Source: Ignavibacteriales bacterium (GTDB lineage: Bacteria > Bacteroidota > Ignavibacteria > UBA10030). From it: 34,572 nt of DNA. Of the stretch, positions 1-5,600 are shown piece by piece (the stretch's first letter is position 1; each line of letters opens with the position of its first letter). The position numbers were made by a program, and so were the translations under genes. A model generated the notes under the pieces. It saw nothing but the letters and a program-made list of their open reading frames with translations. It was not told the DNA's origin and ran no database searches. The DNA lies in assembly GCA_016186715.1 (NCBI GenBank), contig JACPLA010000027.1, positions 1-34,572 on the forward strand. The letters are read 5' to 3'.

Positions 1-173
1 ACCGTTCCGCTTGGATTGAACCATTCTGCCTTGGCGTAGATTTCAACGCCCGTGCGGGTCCTGGCTGCCGCTGAGTTCTTAAGCCTCAACAACGGCGTTC
101 CGCCGATCCTTCCGAGGATGCCGTTTCTGCGATGAGCAGTAATTCTCTCTTCCGCTTTTACAAAACCGTTCAT
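1..173 (-). CDS. Cysteine synthase family protein (CysK/CysM), N-terminal 57 residues, cut by window edge
   Basis: Reading leftwards from the ATG at 171-173, the frame stays open to the window edge. It encodes a typical PLP-dependent O-acetylserine sulfhydrylase N-terminus: ILGRIGGTPLLRLKN (about residues 19-33) matches the family's IGNTPLVRL block, and VEIYAKAEWFNPSGT (43-57) matches the block just before the SVKDR motif carrying the PLP lysine. That lysine lies outside the window. The family makes cysteine from O-acetylserine (or O-phosphoserine) and sulfide in the cytoplasm. A GGAAGG sequence lies upstream of the ATG but is folded into a small hairpin (175-191). The leader carries a cysteine-rich reading frame (258-353) that supports a role in cysteine supply. 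The subfamily cannot be decided from this fragment. Confidence 0.9.
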   Translation of the reverse strand, partial: MNGFVKAEERITAHRRNGILGRIGGTPLLRLKNSAAARTRTGVEIYAKAEWFNPSGT

Positions 174-174
174 G

Positions 175-191
175 GTGGAACGCCTTCCCAC
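175..191 (-). promoter_or_regulatory. Hairpin covering the Shine-Dalgarno of the cysteine synthase gene
   Basis: On the minus strand the 17 bases ending two bases before the start codon can fold as GTGGgAA / TTCCAC with loop GGCG and one bulged G. The likely ribosome-binding sequence GGAAGG lies inside it. Fold and role are inferred by eye. It would make initiation depend on unfolding, for example by an upstream ribosome. Confidence 0.4.
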
Positions 192-245
192 AAGAGAACA
201 ACAATCAATGACTAAGTCGTTTTGCGTGAAAAAAATGGGAGCGGG

Positions 246-280
246 GTTGCTGCTGCCTCAACAACAAGCGCAGCAACAAC
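246..280 (-). promoter_or_regulatory. Hairpin whose 5' arm is made of the leader peptide's Cys codons
   Basis: In the minus-strand RNA, GUUGUUGCUGC (280-270) pairs with GCAGCAGCAAC (256-246) over 11 positions with one G-U pair and a 13-nt loop. The 5' arm is the TGT TGT TGC TGC run of the leader peptide, so a ribosome stalled on these codons would prevent the fold. A run of seven U follows at 235-229, but 10 nt after the stem, so this is not a standard intrinsic terminator. Confidence 0.5.
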
Positions 281-353
281 AGGAGCAGGGGGCTGAGGAA
301 AACAACGGAGCGGTTGTGCCGGAAAGGGGTTCTATAGTGACAATGAATCTCAT
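258..353 (-). CDS. Cysteine-rich leader peptide (31 aa) upstream of cysteine synthase
   Basis: A short frame runs from ATG (351-353) to TGA (258-260). It encodes 31 residues beginning MRFIVTIEPLSG and ending APCSCCCCACC, with seven cysteines in the last nine codons. It starts about 9 nt after the predicted transcription start, so it would be nearly leaderless with no Shine-Dalgarno, and it ends 84 nt before the cysteine synthase ATG. Leader peptides rich in the regulated amino acid are the classic sensor of ribosome-mediated attenuation, and polycysteine upstream frames controlling cysteine genes are known in mycobacteria. The promoter, frame, hairpin and downstream gene fit together. Translation and regulation are inferred. 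It could be chance, since the opposite strand is CAA/CAG-rich, but the match of amino acid to gene product argues against that. Confidence 0.65.
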   Translation of the reverse strand: MRFIVTIEPLSGTTAPLFSSAPCSCCCCACC

Positions 354-367
354 ATCAATTCGCTAGA

Positions 368-398
368 CAAAGATAGTAAATTCACGGTCGTTTGTCAA
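368..398 (-). promoter_or_regulatory. Promoter for the leader peptide and cysteine synthase gene
   Basis: On the minus strand TTGACA (398-393) and TATCTT (375-370) are separated by exactly 17 bp. The same bases fit the Bacteroidota pattern: TTTG, 20 nt, then TATCTTTG (TAnnTTTG). Transcription would start near 361-363, about 9 nt before the leader-peptide ATG and about 190 nt before the cysteine synthase ATG. Confidence 0.7.
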
Positions 399-434
399 AT
401 CTAAGACAAAGTTAGTGTTACCTCATTTCGTTTT

Positions 435-465
435 AACCTTCCGAAGGTTAAACCTTCCGAAGGTT
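435..465. repeat. Tandem 15-nt palindrome forming a strong hairpin at the archaemetzincin stop codon
   Basis: AACCTTCCGAAGGTT occurs twice (435-449 and 451-465), one base apart. Each copy is palindromic around its centre, and the two together can form a 13-bp stem with one central mismatch and a 5-nt loop. The first copy overlaps the TAA stop of the archaemetzincin gene. No U-run follows on either strand, so it may stabilise the mRNA 3' end or slow polymerase rather than act as a standard terminator. Confidence 0.6.
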
Positions 466-987
466 CGGCAAGGCCGATCGGCACAAAGGGCAAAAATGGA
501 CGGATTTAAGGTCAATCTCCTCGACGGCGGTGGAGGAGTGCATCACGCAGTCGAATTGTCTGCAATGCAGAAGACCAAACGTGTGGCCGAGTTCGTGCAC
601 GGCCTCTTTCATCAGCCGGTCCTCAAAGATGCCCCTGTTCGGAGGAAGGCCGTACAGTGCATCGTCAAGACGGTAGGAGGAAACGATTGCCGCCATGCCG
701 TTCAACTGCGCCTCCCCGAAGACGTAGGTCAGTACCGGAACATACAGGTCCGTCTTTGTGATGCCGAGGAGCTTTCCTTCGTGTGTGGGATACTGCTTGA
801 CAAGAGCAGAAAGAAGGAAGGAAGAATAGTACTGATTTCGGGAAGCGTCGTACGCCGGAGTTGTATCAATGGTCGATGCGGAAACGAGAGAGACCGGCAG
901 CCCGAACGATTGCTCGAGTTCTCGTTTGAGCATCCCAAAACTCTCCAGCGGCGCCGGGTCGATCGGGACGACCAGGAGGGACTTCAT
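448..987 (-). CDS. amzA: Archaemetzincin-type zinc metalloprotease
   Basis: The 179-residue protein carries the archaemetzincin signature: HELGHTFGLLH at 131-141 supplies the three zinc-binding histidines and catalytic Glu132. A second set of cysteines follows: C142, C147 with the Met-turn CVM, then C166 and C169 in FCPLC, which bind a structural zinc in this family. Length matches the family norm. There is no signal peptide, so it is predicted to be a cytoplasmic protease; physiological substrates are unknown for bacterial members. The ATG at 985-987 lies 3 nt after the stop of the Fis-domain gene at 991, so the two are almost certainly co-transcribed. No strong Shine-Dalgarno is present, which suggests translational coupling. 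Confidence 0.93.
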   Translation of the reverse strand: MKSLLVVPIDPAPLESFGMLKRELEQSFGLPVSLVSASTIDTTPAYDASRNQYYSSFLLSALVKQYPTHEGKLLGITKTDLYVPVLTYVFGEAQLNGMAAIVSSYRLDDALYGLPPNRGIFEDRLMKEAVHELGHTFGLLHCRQFDCVMHSSTAVEEIDLKSVHFCPLCRSALPNLRKV

Positions 988-990
988 GGC

Positions 991-1266
991 TCACGGTCTC
1001 TTTAAACCGAATTTTGCAATCTTGTTGTAGAGAGTCACCCGGTCGATATTCAGAACCTTTGCCGAACGCGTGATGTTCCATCCGGTTCGACTAAGAATCG
1101 ATTCAATATAGACCTTCTCCATGGCCTCAAGGGTATCGTCGCCGGGTGCCGATCGTTGCTGGCTGAGCTGGAAAGGAAGGTCATCGGCTTGGATTGTCGA
1201 ACGCTGGACAAAGAAATCGATCAGGACAAATGTGAGTATTGTTGCAAGGACAAAGAGCGCAACCAT
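991..1266 (-). CDS. Small membrane-anchored protein with a Fis-type (NtrC C-terminal) helix-turn-helix
   Basis: The start is set by an excellent AGAGGAGG ribosome-binding site 7 nt before the ATG at 1264-1266, giving 91 residues. Residues 1-20 (MVALFVLATILTFVLIDFF) form one hydrophobic membrane segment. Residues about 48-91 form a Fis-family HTH: LEAMEKVYIESILSRTGWN, then TRSAKVLNIDRVTLYNKI. This is the DNA-binding tail normally found at the end of NtrC-type sigma-54 activators, but no AAA+ or receiver domain is present. It is complete as an open frame, not a fragment of a larger activator. It could tether DNA at the membrane or modulate promoters bound by a full-length activator. A sigma-54-like element lies upstream and archaemetzincin directly downstream. 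The function is not known to me. Confidence 0.8.
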   Translation of the reverse strand: MVALFVLATILTFVLIDFFVQRSTIQADDLPFQLSQQRSAPGDDTLEAMEKVYIESILSRTGWNITRSAKVLNIDRVTLYNKIAKFGLKRP

Positions 1267-1320
1267 GGAAAACCTCCTCTCTGATTCAGGTAGTAAAGAG
1301 ATCTGGCTCCATCCGTGCTC

Positions 1321-1338
1321 TTCCAAACGGCGTGCCAG
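1321..1338 (-). promoter_or_regulatory. Sigma-54-like promoter element upstream of the Fis-domain gene
   Basis: On the minus strand CTGGCACG, four bases, then TTGGAA resembles the sigma-54 consensus YTGGCACG-N4-TTGCW with correct -24/-12 spacing, about 55 nt before the start codon. The -12 element reads GG instead of the near-invariant GC, so activity is doubtful. The remaining stretch up to 1566 shows no convincing gene or other signal. Confidence 0.35.
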
Positions 1339-1566
1339 AAATTCCAAGGGAAGGAGGATTTTTGCTGGTTGCTAACTGATGTGGTGAACGCTGGTTAAAG
1401 GAGACTTAAGAAACTCGAGGAGGATGGCAAATCAGATGATGTTGAATTTTCAAACGGCCGATTTTGACGCGATGTAAAGTTTCCAATGTTTTCAACCGCG
1501 AACAATTGATGAAATCGTCGACACCGATTGTTGAAAAATCTTGCAATGTCGGCGCGATCGGGGAAT

Positions 1567-1594
1567 AAAAAAGCCCCACAAAGAGCGGGGCTTT
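1567..1594 (-). terminator. Rho-independent terminator of the lipoprotein gene
   Basis: On the minus strand a 7-bp stem AAGCCCC / GGGGCTT with a 9-nt loop is followed by a T-rich run, 25 nt after the stop codon of the gene at 1619-2302. This is a classic intrinsic terminator. Confidence 0.88.
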
Positions 1595-1618
1595 GGAAAG
1601 ACAAGATTTAGAAGATCT

Positions 1619-2302
1619 TTAGCTGCAAACGGCCACAGCGTCTTGTCCGGACCAGGTGGCATGGAATCCGGTTGGGACCCAGTTGCTGCCGCTTCGCACG
1701 TACTCTGTCACCTCACCGGATCCGTTGCCGTAACCCACAAGAACGACGCGCAAAACCGGTTGTCCGCTGCTGTATTGGTCAAATGTGATTTCGATACCGT
1801 TGGTCACAGGGCGCCAGGAAACCTGCAGGTAAATCACCTGTGCAGGAACCTCCGAGTCATCGTAAATAGTCAAGCTTCCGGTACTCCCATCTGCGCTCGT
1901 TGTCCCTTCCATTGCTATCCAGTTGTTGTAAACGGTTTGATCGTTCTCATCGGTCCCGTTGAAGACAAACTTCCAGCTGTAGGAGCCGTCAGCCTGCTTC
2001 TGCGCCGTAAGCGTTTGGGTCACTCCATCTTCTGTAACTGACCAAGTCCACACGCCGTTCACATTCTGGCCTGGGAGTGCCGCGAAGGAAGCGGAAAACT
2101 GCGCAAGAGCTTGAACGCTGATGGCGTAAATGTAGGCCTTGAGATTGCACGTATCGCTCGTGGCTGTGGCGCTGGGTGTTGTGATCTGAAAAGTTGGAAA
2201 CGTCGGCTGCTCTTCCGTCGGCTCCGTCGTTTTCTCACAGGCCACGATCACCAAAAGGACCGCAACAAGGGTTGCGAAGACCTTTGACCGGAGGGATTCC
2301 AT
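1619..2302 (-). CDS. Putative lipoprotein of unknown function
   Basis: The 227-residue protein starts with a charged N-terminus, a hydrophobic stretch (about 7-20) and a lipobox ending VAC at residue 22, so it is predicted to be processed by signal peptidase II and anchored by its cysteine. A Thr/Pro/Glu-rich linker follows (23-50). The rest is rich in aromatic residues, Thr, Gly and Asn with alternating hydrophobic positions (GVWTWSVTEDGV, GSYSWKFVFNGTD, NGIEITFDQYSSG), which suggests an all-beta fold. I recognise no domain family. A Shine-Dalgarno AGGAGCG precedes the ATG, and the gene has its own terminator, so it is a single-gene unit divergent from the M50 gene. Confidence 0.8.
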   Translation of the reverse strand: MESLRSKVFATLVAVLLVIVACEKTTEPTEEQPTFPTFQITTPSATATSDTCNLKAYIYAISVQALAQFSASFAALPGQNVNGVWTWSVTEDGVTQTLTAQKQADGSYSWKFVFNGTDENDQTVYNNWIAMEGTTSADGSTGSLTIYDDSEVPAQVIYLQVSWRPVTNGIEITFDQYSSGQPVLRVVLVGYGNGSGEVTEYVRSGSNWVPTGFHATWSGQDAVAVCS

Positions 2303-2455
2303 AGGGCGCTCCTAAGTGTTAAAGGAAAGAAATGAAGTTGATTAGAGATTGCCTAATATACAAAAGAACCTGAATAAAGTTGGGGGAGGAAGATCACAGA
2401 GAATGTGGGAACCCGGAAAGGTTTCTTGAGTTTCACGTCATTTTTTGTTAAGTAC

Positions 2456-2515
2456 CAACAAACATCCGGTTTGTTGAAACTCTCTACGGAGCTCCCTGCC
2501 GGGAGCTTTTCTTTT
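2456..2515 (+). promoter_or_regulatory. Two-hairpin leader with intrinsic-terminator form just upstream of the M50 gene (candidate attenuator)
   Basis: Stem 1 is CAACAAAC (2456-2463) pairing with GTTTGTTG (2469-2476). Stem 2 is AGCTCCC (2490-2496) pairing with GGGAGCT (2501-2507), followed by TTTCTTTT. The second has the form of a rho-independent terminator, yet no plus-strand gene lies upstream for it to end; the neighbouring gene diverges. It ends about 13 nt before the M50 start codon. Attenuation or a small RNA 3' end are the options. The rest of 2303-2455 holds only presumed promoter sequence. Confidence 0.5.
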
Positions 2516-2527
2516 CCCTAAAACCAC

Positions 2528-3193
2528 ATGGAATACCTGCCAATTTTGCCAATTCTCTTTTTCTCGATCGTGATCCATGAGATGTCCCACGGGTGGATGG
2601 CGCTCAAGCTCGGTGATCCGACAGCCAGAGACCTCGGACGGCTCACATTGAACCCCATTCCACACATTGACCCGATCGGTTCTATCCTGGTACCGGCGCT
2701 GTCGCTGATGACTGCGGGCACCGTCTTCATCGCCTGGGCAAAACCTGTTCCGGTGAACCCGGCCAACTTCAGGAACTTCCGAAGAGACGACATTCTCGTT
2801 TCTGCCGTCGGTCCGTTATCAAACCTGGTGGTGGCACTCGGCTGCGCCGCCGGCTATGTTTTTCTCGAACACATGTTCGGGCCGGCCGAAATGCTTTCAG
2901 AAGGCCTCGGCTCGGAAGCAGTGGTCTTTTTGATGACAATGTGCTCGTTGGGAATTACCCTCAACATTTTTCTTGCAGTCTTCAACCTTATTCCCGTTCC
3001 TCCGTTGGACGGTTCGCATGTGTTGGCCTCGTTGCTTCCTCCTGAAATCGGGGAGCGATACCGGCGAATCGGTTTTTTCGGTATTTTTGCCATCATCCTT
3101 CTGATGCGCGTTCCATGGTTTCAGGGGCTGATTCTCGGGATTGTTGGCGCACTTGAAATGCCCTATGCTCTTCTGATCGATTTACTCATCTGA
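2528..3193 (+). CDS. Site-2 protease (M50) family membrane zinc metallopeptidase
   Basis: The 221-residue integral membrane protein has the M50 active site HEMSH at 17-21 (His17, Glu18, His21) in its first membrane helix, and the third zinc ligand in NLIPVPPLDG at 153-162. Short members of this group resemble the YwhC/S2P type without a PDZ domain. They are intramembrane proteases cutting membrane-bound substrates; the substrate is unknown here. About five hydrophobic segments are visible. An in-frame stop lies 4 codons upstream, which fixes ATG 2528 as the earliest start, and no Shine-Dalgarno is visible. It begins a three-gene operon, with the DUF1611 gene starting 4 nt after its stop. Confidence 0.9.
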   Translation: MEYLPILPILFFSIVIHEMSHGWMALKLGDPTARDLGRLTLNPIPHIDPIGSILVPALSLMTAGTVFIAWAKPVPVNPANFRNFRRDDILVSAVGPLSNLVVALGCAAGYVFLEHMFGPAEMLSEGLGSEAVVFLMTMCSLGITLNIFLAVFNLIPVPPLDGSHVLASLLPPEIGERYRRIGFFGIFAIILLMRVPWFQGLILGIVGALEMPYALLIDLLI

Positions 3194-3197
3194 GTCA

Positions 3198-4250
3198 ATG
3201 GAACGCCGTTTGCTTGTTCTCGCCGAAGGGAGATTCAGTCCGTTGAGATCCAAGACCGCCAACGGTGCCATCGCCTATTTGCCTGATCAGGTTGTGGCCG
3301 TCATCGACAGCACAAAGGCGGGAATGACAGCCGCCCAGGTGCTTGGGTATGGCGGAGAAATTCCGGTCGTCAGAGACCTGGATGAAGGGCTTCGGTTTCG
3401 TCCAACGCATCTGCTCATCGGCATCGCTCCGACCGGAGGACGGCTTCCAGATGAATGGCGCCAGACTCTTTCCAGAGCGATCTCCCGCGGGCTCCACATC
3501 TTAAGCGGACTTCACACAATTCTCTCGGATGATCCCGAGATCGCGTCTGCGGCAAGGAAACATCAAATTACGATTACCGATTACCGCAAGATTCCTCCTG
3601 AATCTGAAGTGGTCTCAAAAGGAAGCTGGAAAACACGCGGCGCGAAAACAATTCTTACCGTCGGGACCGACTGCAATATTGGAAAGATGACGACGATCCT
3701 CGAGCTGCAGAAAGAATTCCAGAAACGTGGACTGAAGTCCGATTTTGTCGCCACCGGTCAGACGGGAATGCTGATCCGTGGCCGCGGGATCGCAGTGGAT
3801 TCCATCGTCAGCGACTACATTGCCGGCAGCATCGAGAAAGAGATCGACCGATCGGCAGCGGAGGGCTCTGAATATATTTTCGTCGAGGGGCAGGGCGCGC
3901 TGACTCATATGGGGTATTCGGGAGTCACGCTCGGATTAATCCACGGCACGATGCCGGACGCCATGATCCTGTGTCATCAACCCACGCGATTGAAAGACGA
4001 TTACGGGCTTTCGCTTCCGGACCTCACGCGGCTTATCCAATTTCATGAAGAAGCAGTCGGATTTTTTCGGAAGTCCAAAGTGGTCGGAATCGGTTTGAAC
4101 TCTATCGGATTGACCGATGAGGAATCCTGTGCGGCGGTCGAGGCAATTGAGCGAAAAACCGGACTTCCGACGGAAGATGCGTTCCGTTTCGGAGGGAAAA
4201 AACTTGCAGACGCGCTTCTGCGGTATTTTGAGTCGGGAGAGCGAGTGTGA
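3198..4250 (+). CDS. DUF1611 family P-loop protein (DgcN-like)
   Basis: The 350-residue protein matches the DUF1611 layout: an N-terminal Rossmann-like half (AYLPDQVVAVIDSTKAG at 26-42, then HLLIGIAPTGG at 71-81) and a C-terminal P-loop half with GTDCNIGKMTT at 156-166 and FVATGQTGMLIRG. The GKM in the phosphate loop is normal for this family. One characterised member, DgcN, N-acetylates D-glutamate in D-glutamate catabolism, working with the racemase DgcA; no dgcA is visible here. The gene lies 4 nt after the M50 gene and overlaps lysA by 4 nt, so it belongs to the lysA operon and probably acts in amino-acid or cell-wall metabolism. The exact substrate is uncertain. Confidence 0.85.
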   Translation: MERRLLVLAEGRFSPLRSKTANGAIAYLPDQVVAVIDSTKAGMTAAQVLGYGGEIPVVRDLDEGLRFRPTHLLIGIAPTGGRLPDEWRQTLSRAISRGLHILSGLHTILSDDPEIASAARKHQITITDYRKIPPESEVVSKGSWKTRGAKTILTVGTDCNIGKMTTILELQKEFQKRGLKSDFVATGQTGMLIRGRGIAVDSIVSDYIAGSIEKEIDRSAAEGSEYIFVEGQGALTHMGYSGVTLGLIHGTMPDAMILCHQPTRLKDDYGLSLPDLTRLIQFHEEAVGFFRKSKVVGIGLNSIGLTDEESCAAVEAIERKTGLPTEDAFRFGGKKLADALLRYFESGERV

Positions 4251-5518
4251 AACAGTTCTCGTTCAGAGAGAATGAATTGTATTGTGAAGAAGTCCCTGTC
4301 AGGGAGCTGACTGAGGAGTTCGGCACCCCGTTGTATGTTTATAGCAGAACGGAGCTTCTCGACAATTTCCGTTCTCTGGATAGCCTTCTGCAGGGGACCG
4401 ACCATGTCACCTGTTATGCCCTGAAGGCAAACTCGAATCCTGCCCTGCTCAAGTCGCTGGCGGACGATGGTGCGGGAGCGGACGTGGTTTCTGCCGGAGA
4501 GCTCTCCCTTGCACTCCAGGCAGGATTTTCCCCGGACAAAATCGTCTTTGCGGGCGTGGGAAAACGCGAAGATGAAATCGAGTATGCCCTCCGTGAAAGA
4601 ATTCATTGCCTGAACGCCGAATCGGTCCAGGAACTTCAATTGATTTCGTTAGTTGCTTTGCGCCTGCAGACCGGGGCCCCTGTCGCGTTGCGGATAAATC
4701 CGAACATTGACGCCGACAGTCATCCGTATATTTCAACGGGATTGAAACAGCACAAATTTGGCATCGATGGGGAAAAAGCTCTCGAGACGTTTCAGTTTGC
4801 CGCATCGCTCCCCAATCTGGAAGTGAAGGGCGTCCACACCCACATCGGTTCGCAGATACGGAAATCAGAGCCTTTCCTTGCGGCGGCTGATTTTCTGGCG
4901 GATCTTGTGAAGCGATTGCGCGAATCGGGAATTCTCATTACACAACTTGACATCGGCGGAGGTTTCGGTGTGGGCTACGAGAATGCACTGGAGCATGAGG
5001 GGCTGCCGAGAAACGAACAGGGTGACCCAAACGCACCCGACGCACCGGAAATTCTCCGTGCGATGCTTCCGACGCTTCAGCAGACAGGGTGCTCTCTCTG
5101 GGTTGAGCCCGGAAGATCGATTGTGGCGAGCGCAGGGATCCTCCTGACCCGCGTCCTGTACACGAAGGAACAGGGCCCAAAGAAATTCGTCATCGTCGAT
5201 GCCGGAATGAATGACCTGCTGAGACCGAGTCTTTACAACGCGTATCACCAGATCGTGCCGGCGCGGATTGAAACCTATGAGCACGAGCCGGTTGATATTG
5301 TCGGTCCTGTGTGCGAGACCGGTGATTTTTTTGCACGGGACCGGCTCCTCTCGAAAGTGAAACAGCGCGACATCCTTGCAATTATGACGGCGGGCGCCTA
5401 TGGGTTTGTGAATGTCTCGAATTATAACGGCCGCCTGCACCCGGCCGAGGTGCTTGTGAACGGCGACCGCGTTCGCGTCGTCCGGCAACGACAAACCCTG
5501 GAAGAACTTCTGAAATGA
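4247..5518 (+). CDS. lysA: Diaminopimelate decarboxylase
   Basis: The enzyme decarboxylates meso-diaminopimelate to L-lysine, the last step of lysine synthesis, using PLP. The 423-residue protein shows the fold-type III layout: CYALKANSN at 56-64 with PLP lysine K60, HTHIGSQI and DIGGGFGVGYE in the barrel, EPGRSIVASAG for the phosphate, then CETGDFFARDR and GAYGFVNVSNYNG in the C-terminal domain, including the active-site cysteine from the partner subunit. Length is normal. The GTG start at 4247 overlaps the DUF1611 stop (GTGA), so translation is coupled. The related ornithine/arginine decarboxylases are less likely because the DAP-type C-terminal motifs are present. Confidence 0.95.
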   Translation: MKQFSFRENELYCEEVPVRELTEEFGTPLYVYSRTELLDNFRSLDSLLQGTDHVTCYALKANSNPALLKSLADDGAGADVVSAGELSLALQAGFSPDKIVFAGVGKREDEIEYALRERIHCLNAESVQELQLISLVALRLQTGAPVALRINPNIDADSHPYISTGLKQHKFGIDGEKALETFQFAASLPNLEVKGVHTHIGSQIRKSEPFLAAADFLADLVKRLRESGILITQLDIGGGFGVGYENALEHEGLPRNEQGDPNAPDAPEILRAMLPTLQQTGCSLWVEPGRSIVASAGILLTRVLYTKEQGPKKFVIVDAGMNDLLRPSLYNAYHQIVPARIETYEHEPVDIVGPVCETGDFFARDRLLSKVKQRDILAIMTAGAYGFVNVSNYNGRLHPAEVLVNGDRVRVVRQRQTLEELLK

Positions 5519-5529
5519 GCCTCCCGGTC

Positions 5530-5599
5530 AAACCCGAAACCCAAAACCCAAAACCCAAAACTCGTAACTCGTAACTCGAAACTCGAAACTCGTCACTCT
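5530..5599 (+). repeat. Heptamer tandem array abutting the start of the Sco gene
   Basis: Ten consecutive 7-nt units run without phase change: AAACCCG, AAACCCA three times, AAACTCG, TAACTCG twice, AAACTCG twice, TCACTCT. One base later comes the ATG of the Sco gene. The pattern resembles the heptanucleotide short tandem repeats of other bacteria. It fills nearly the whole lysA-sco spacer. Confidence 0.9.
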
Positions 5600-5600
5600 C

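Noticed and set aside
229-280. Standard intrinsic terminator after the Cys leader peptide
   Set aside because: The seven-T run begins 10 nt after the hairpin, and no stem directly abutting it could be found; the hairpin is kept but not called a terminator.
172-366. Plus-strand 64-codon frame with a poly-Gln run
   Set aside because: It is the complement of the Cys-codon leader and promoter on the minus strand; it has no Shine-Dalgarno and no family similarity.
415-1005. Plus-strand 196-codon frame, longer than the archaemetzincin gene it covers
   Set aside because: The minus-strand product has all archaemetzincin zinc ligands; the plus-strand frame has no recognisable domain and is a shadow.
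1395-1604. Minus-strand 69-codon frame
   Set aside because: It begins inside the terminator hairpin of the lipoprotein gene and has no domain or ribosome-binding site.
2303-2527. Lysine or other known riboswitch before the M50-DUF1611-lysA operon
   Set aside because: Only two short simple stems are visible, without the conserved core of any riboswitch class I can recognise.
5530-5599. CRISPR array
   Set aside because: The repeat period is 7 nt with no spacers and no cas genes.
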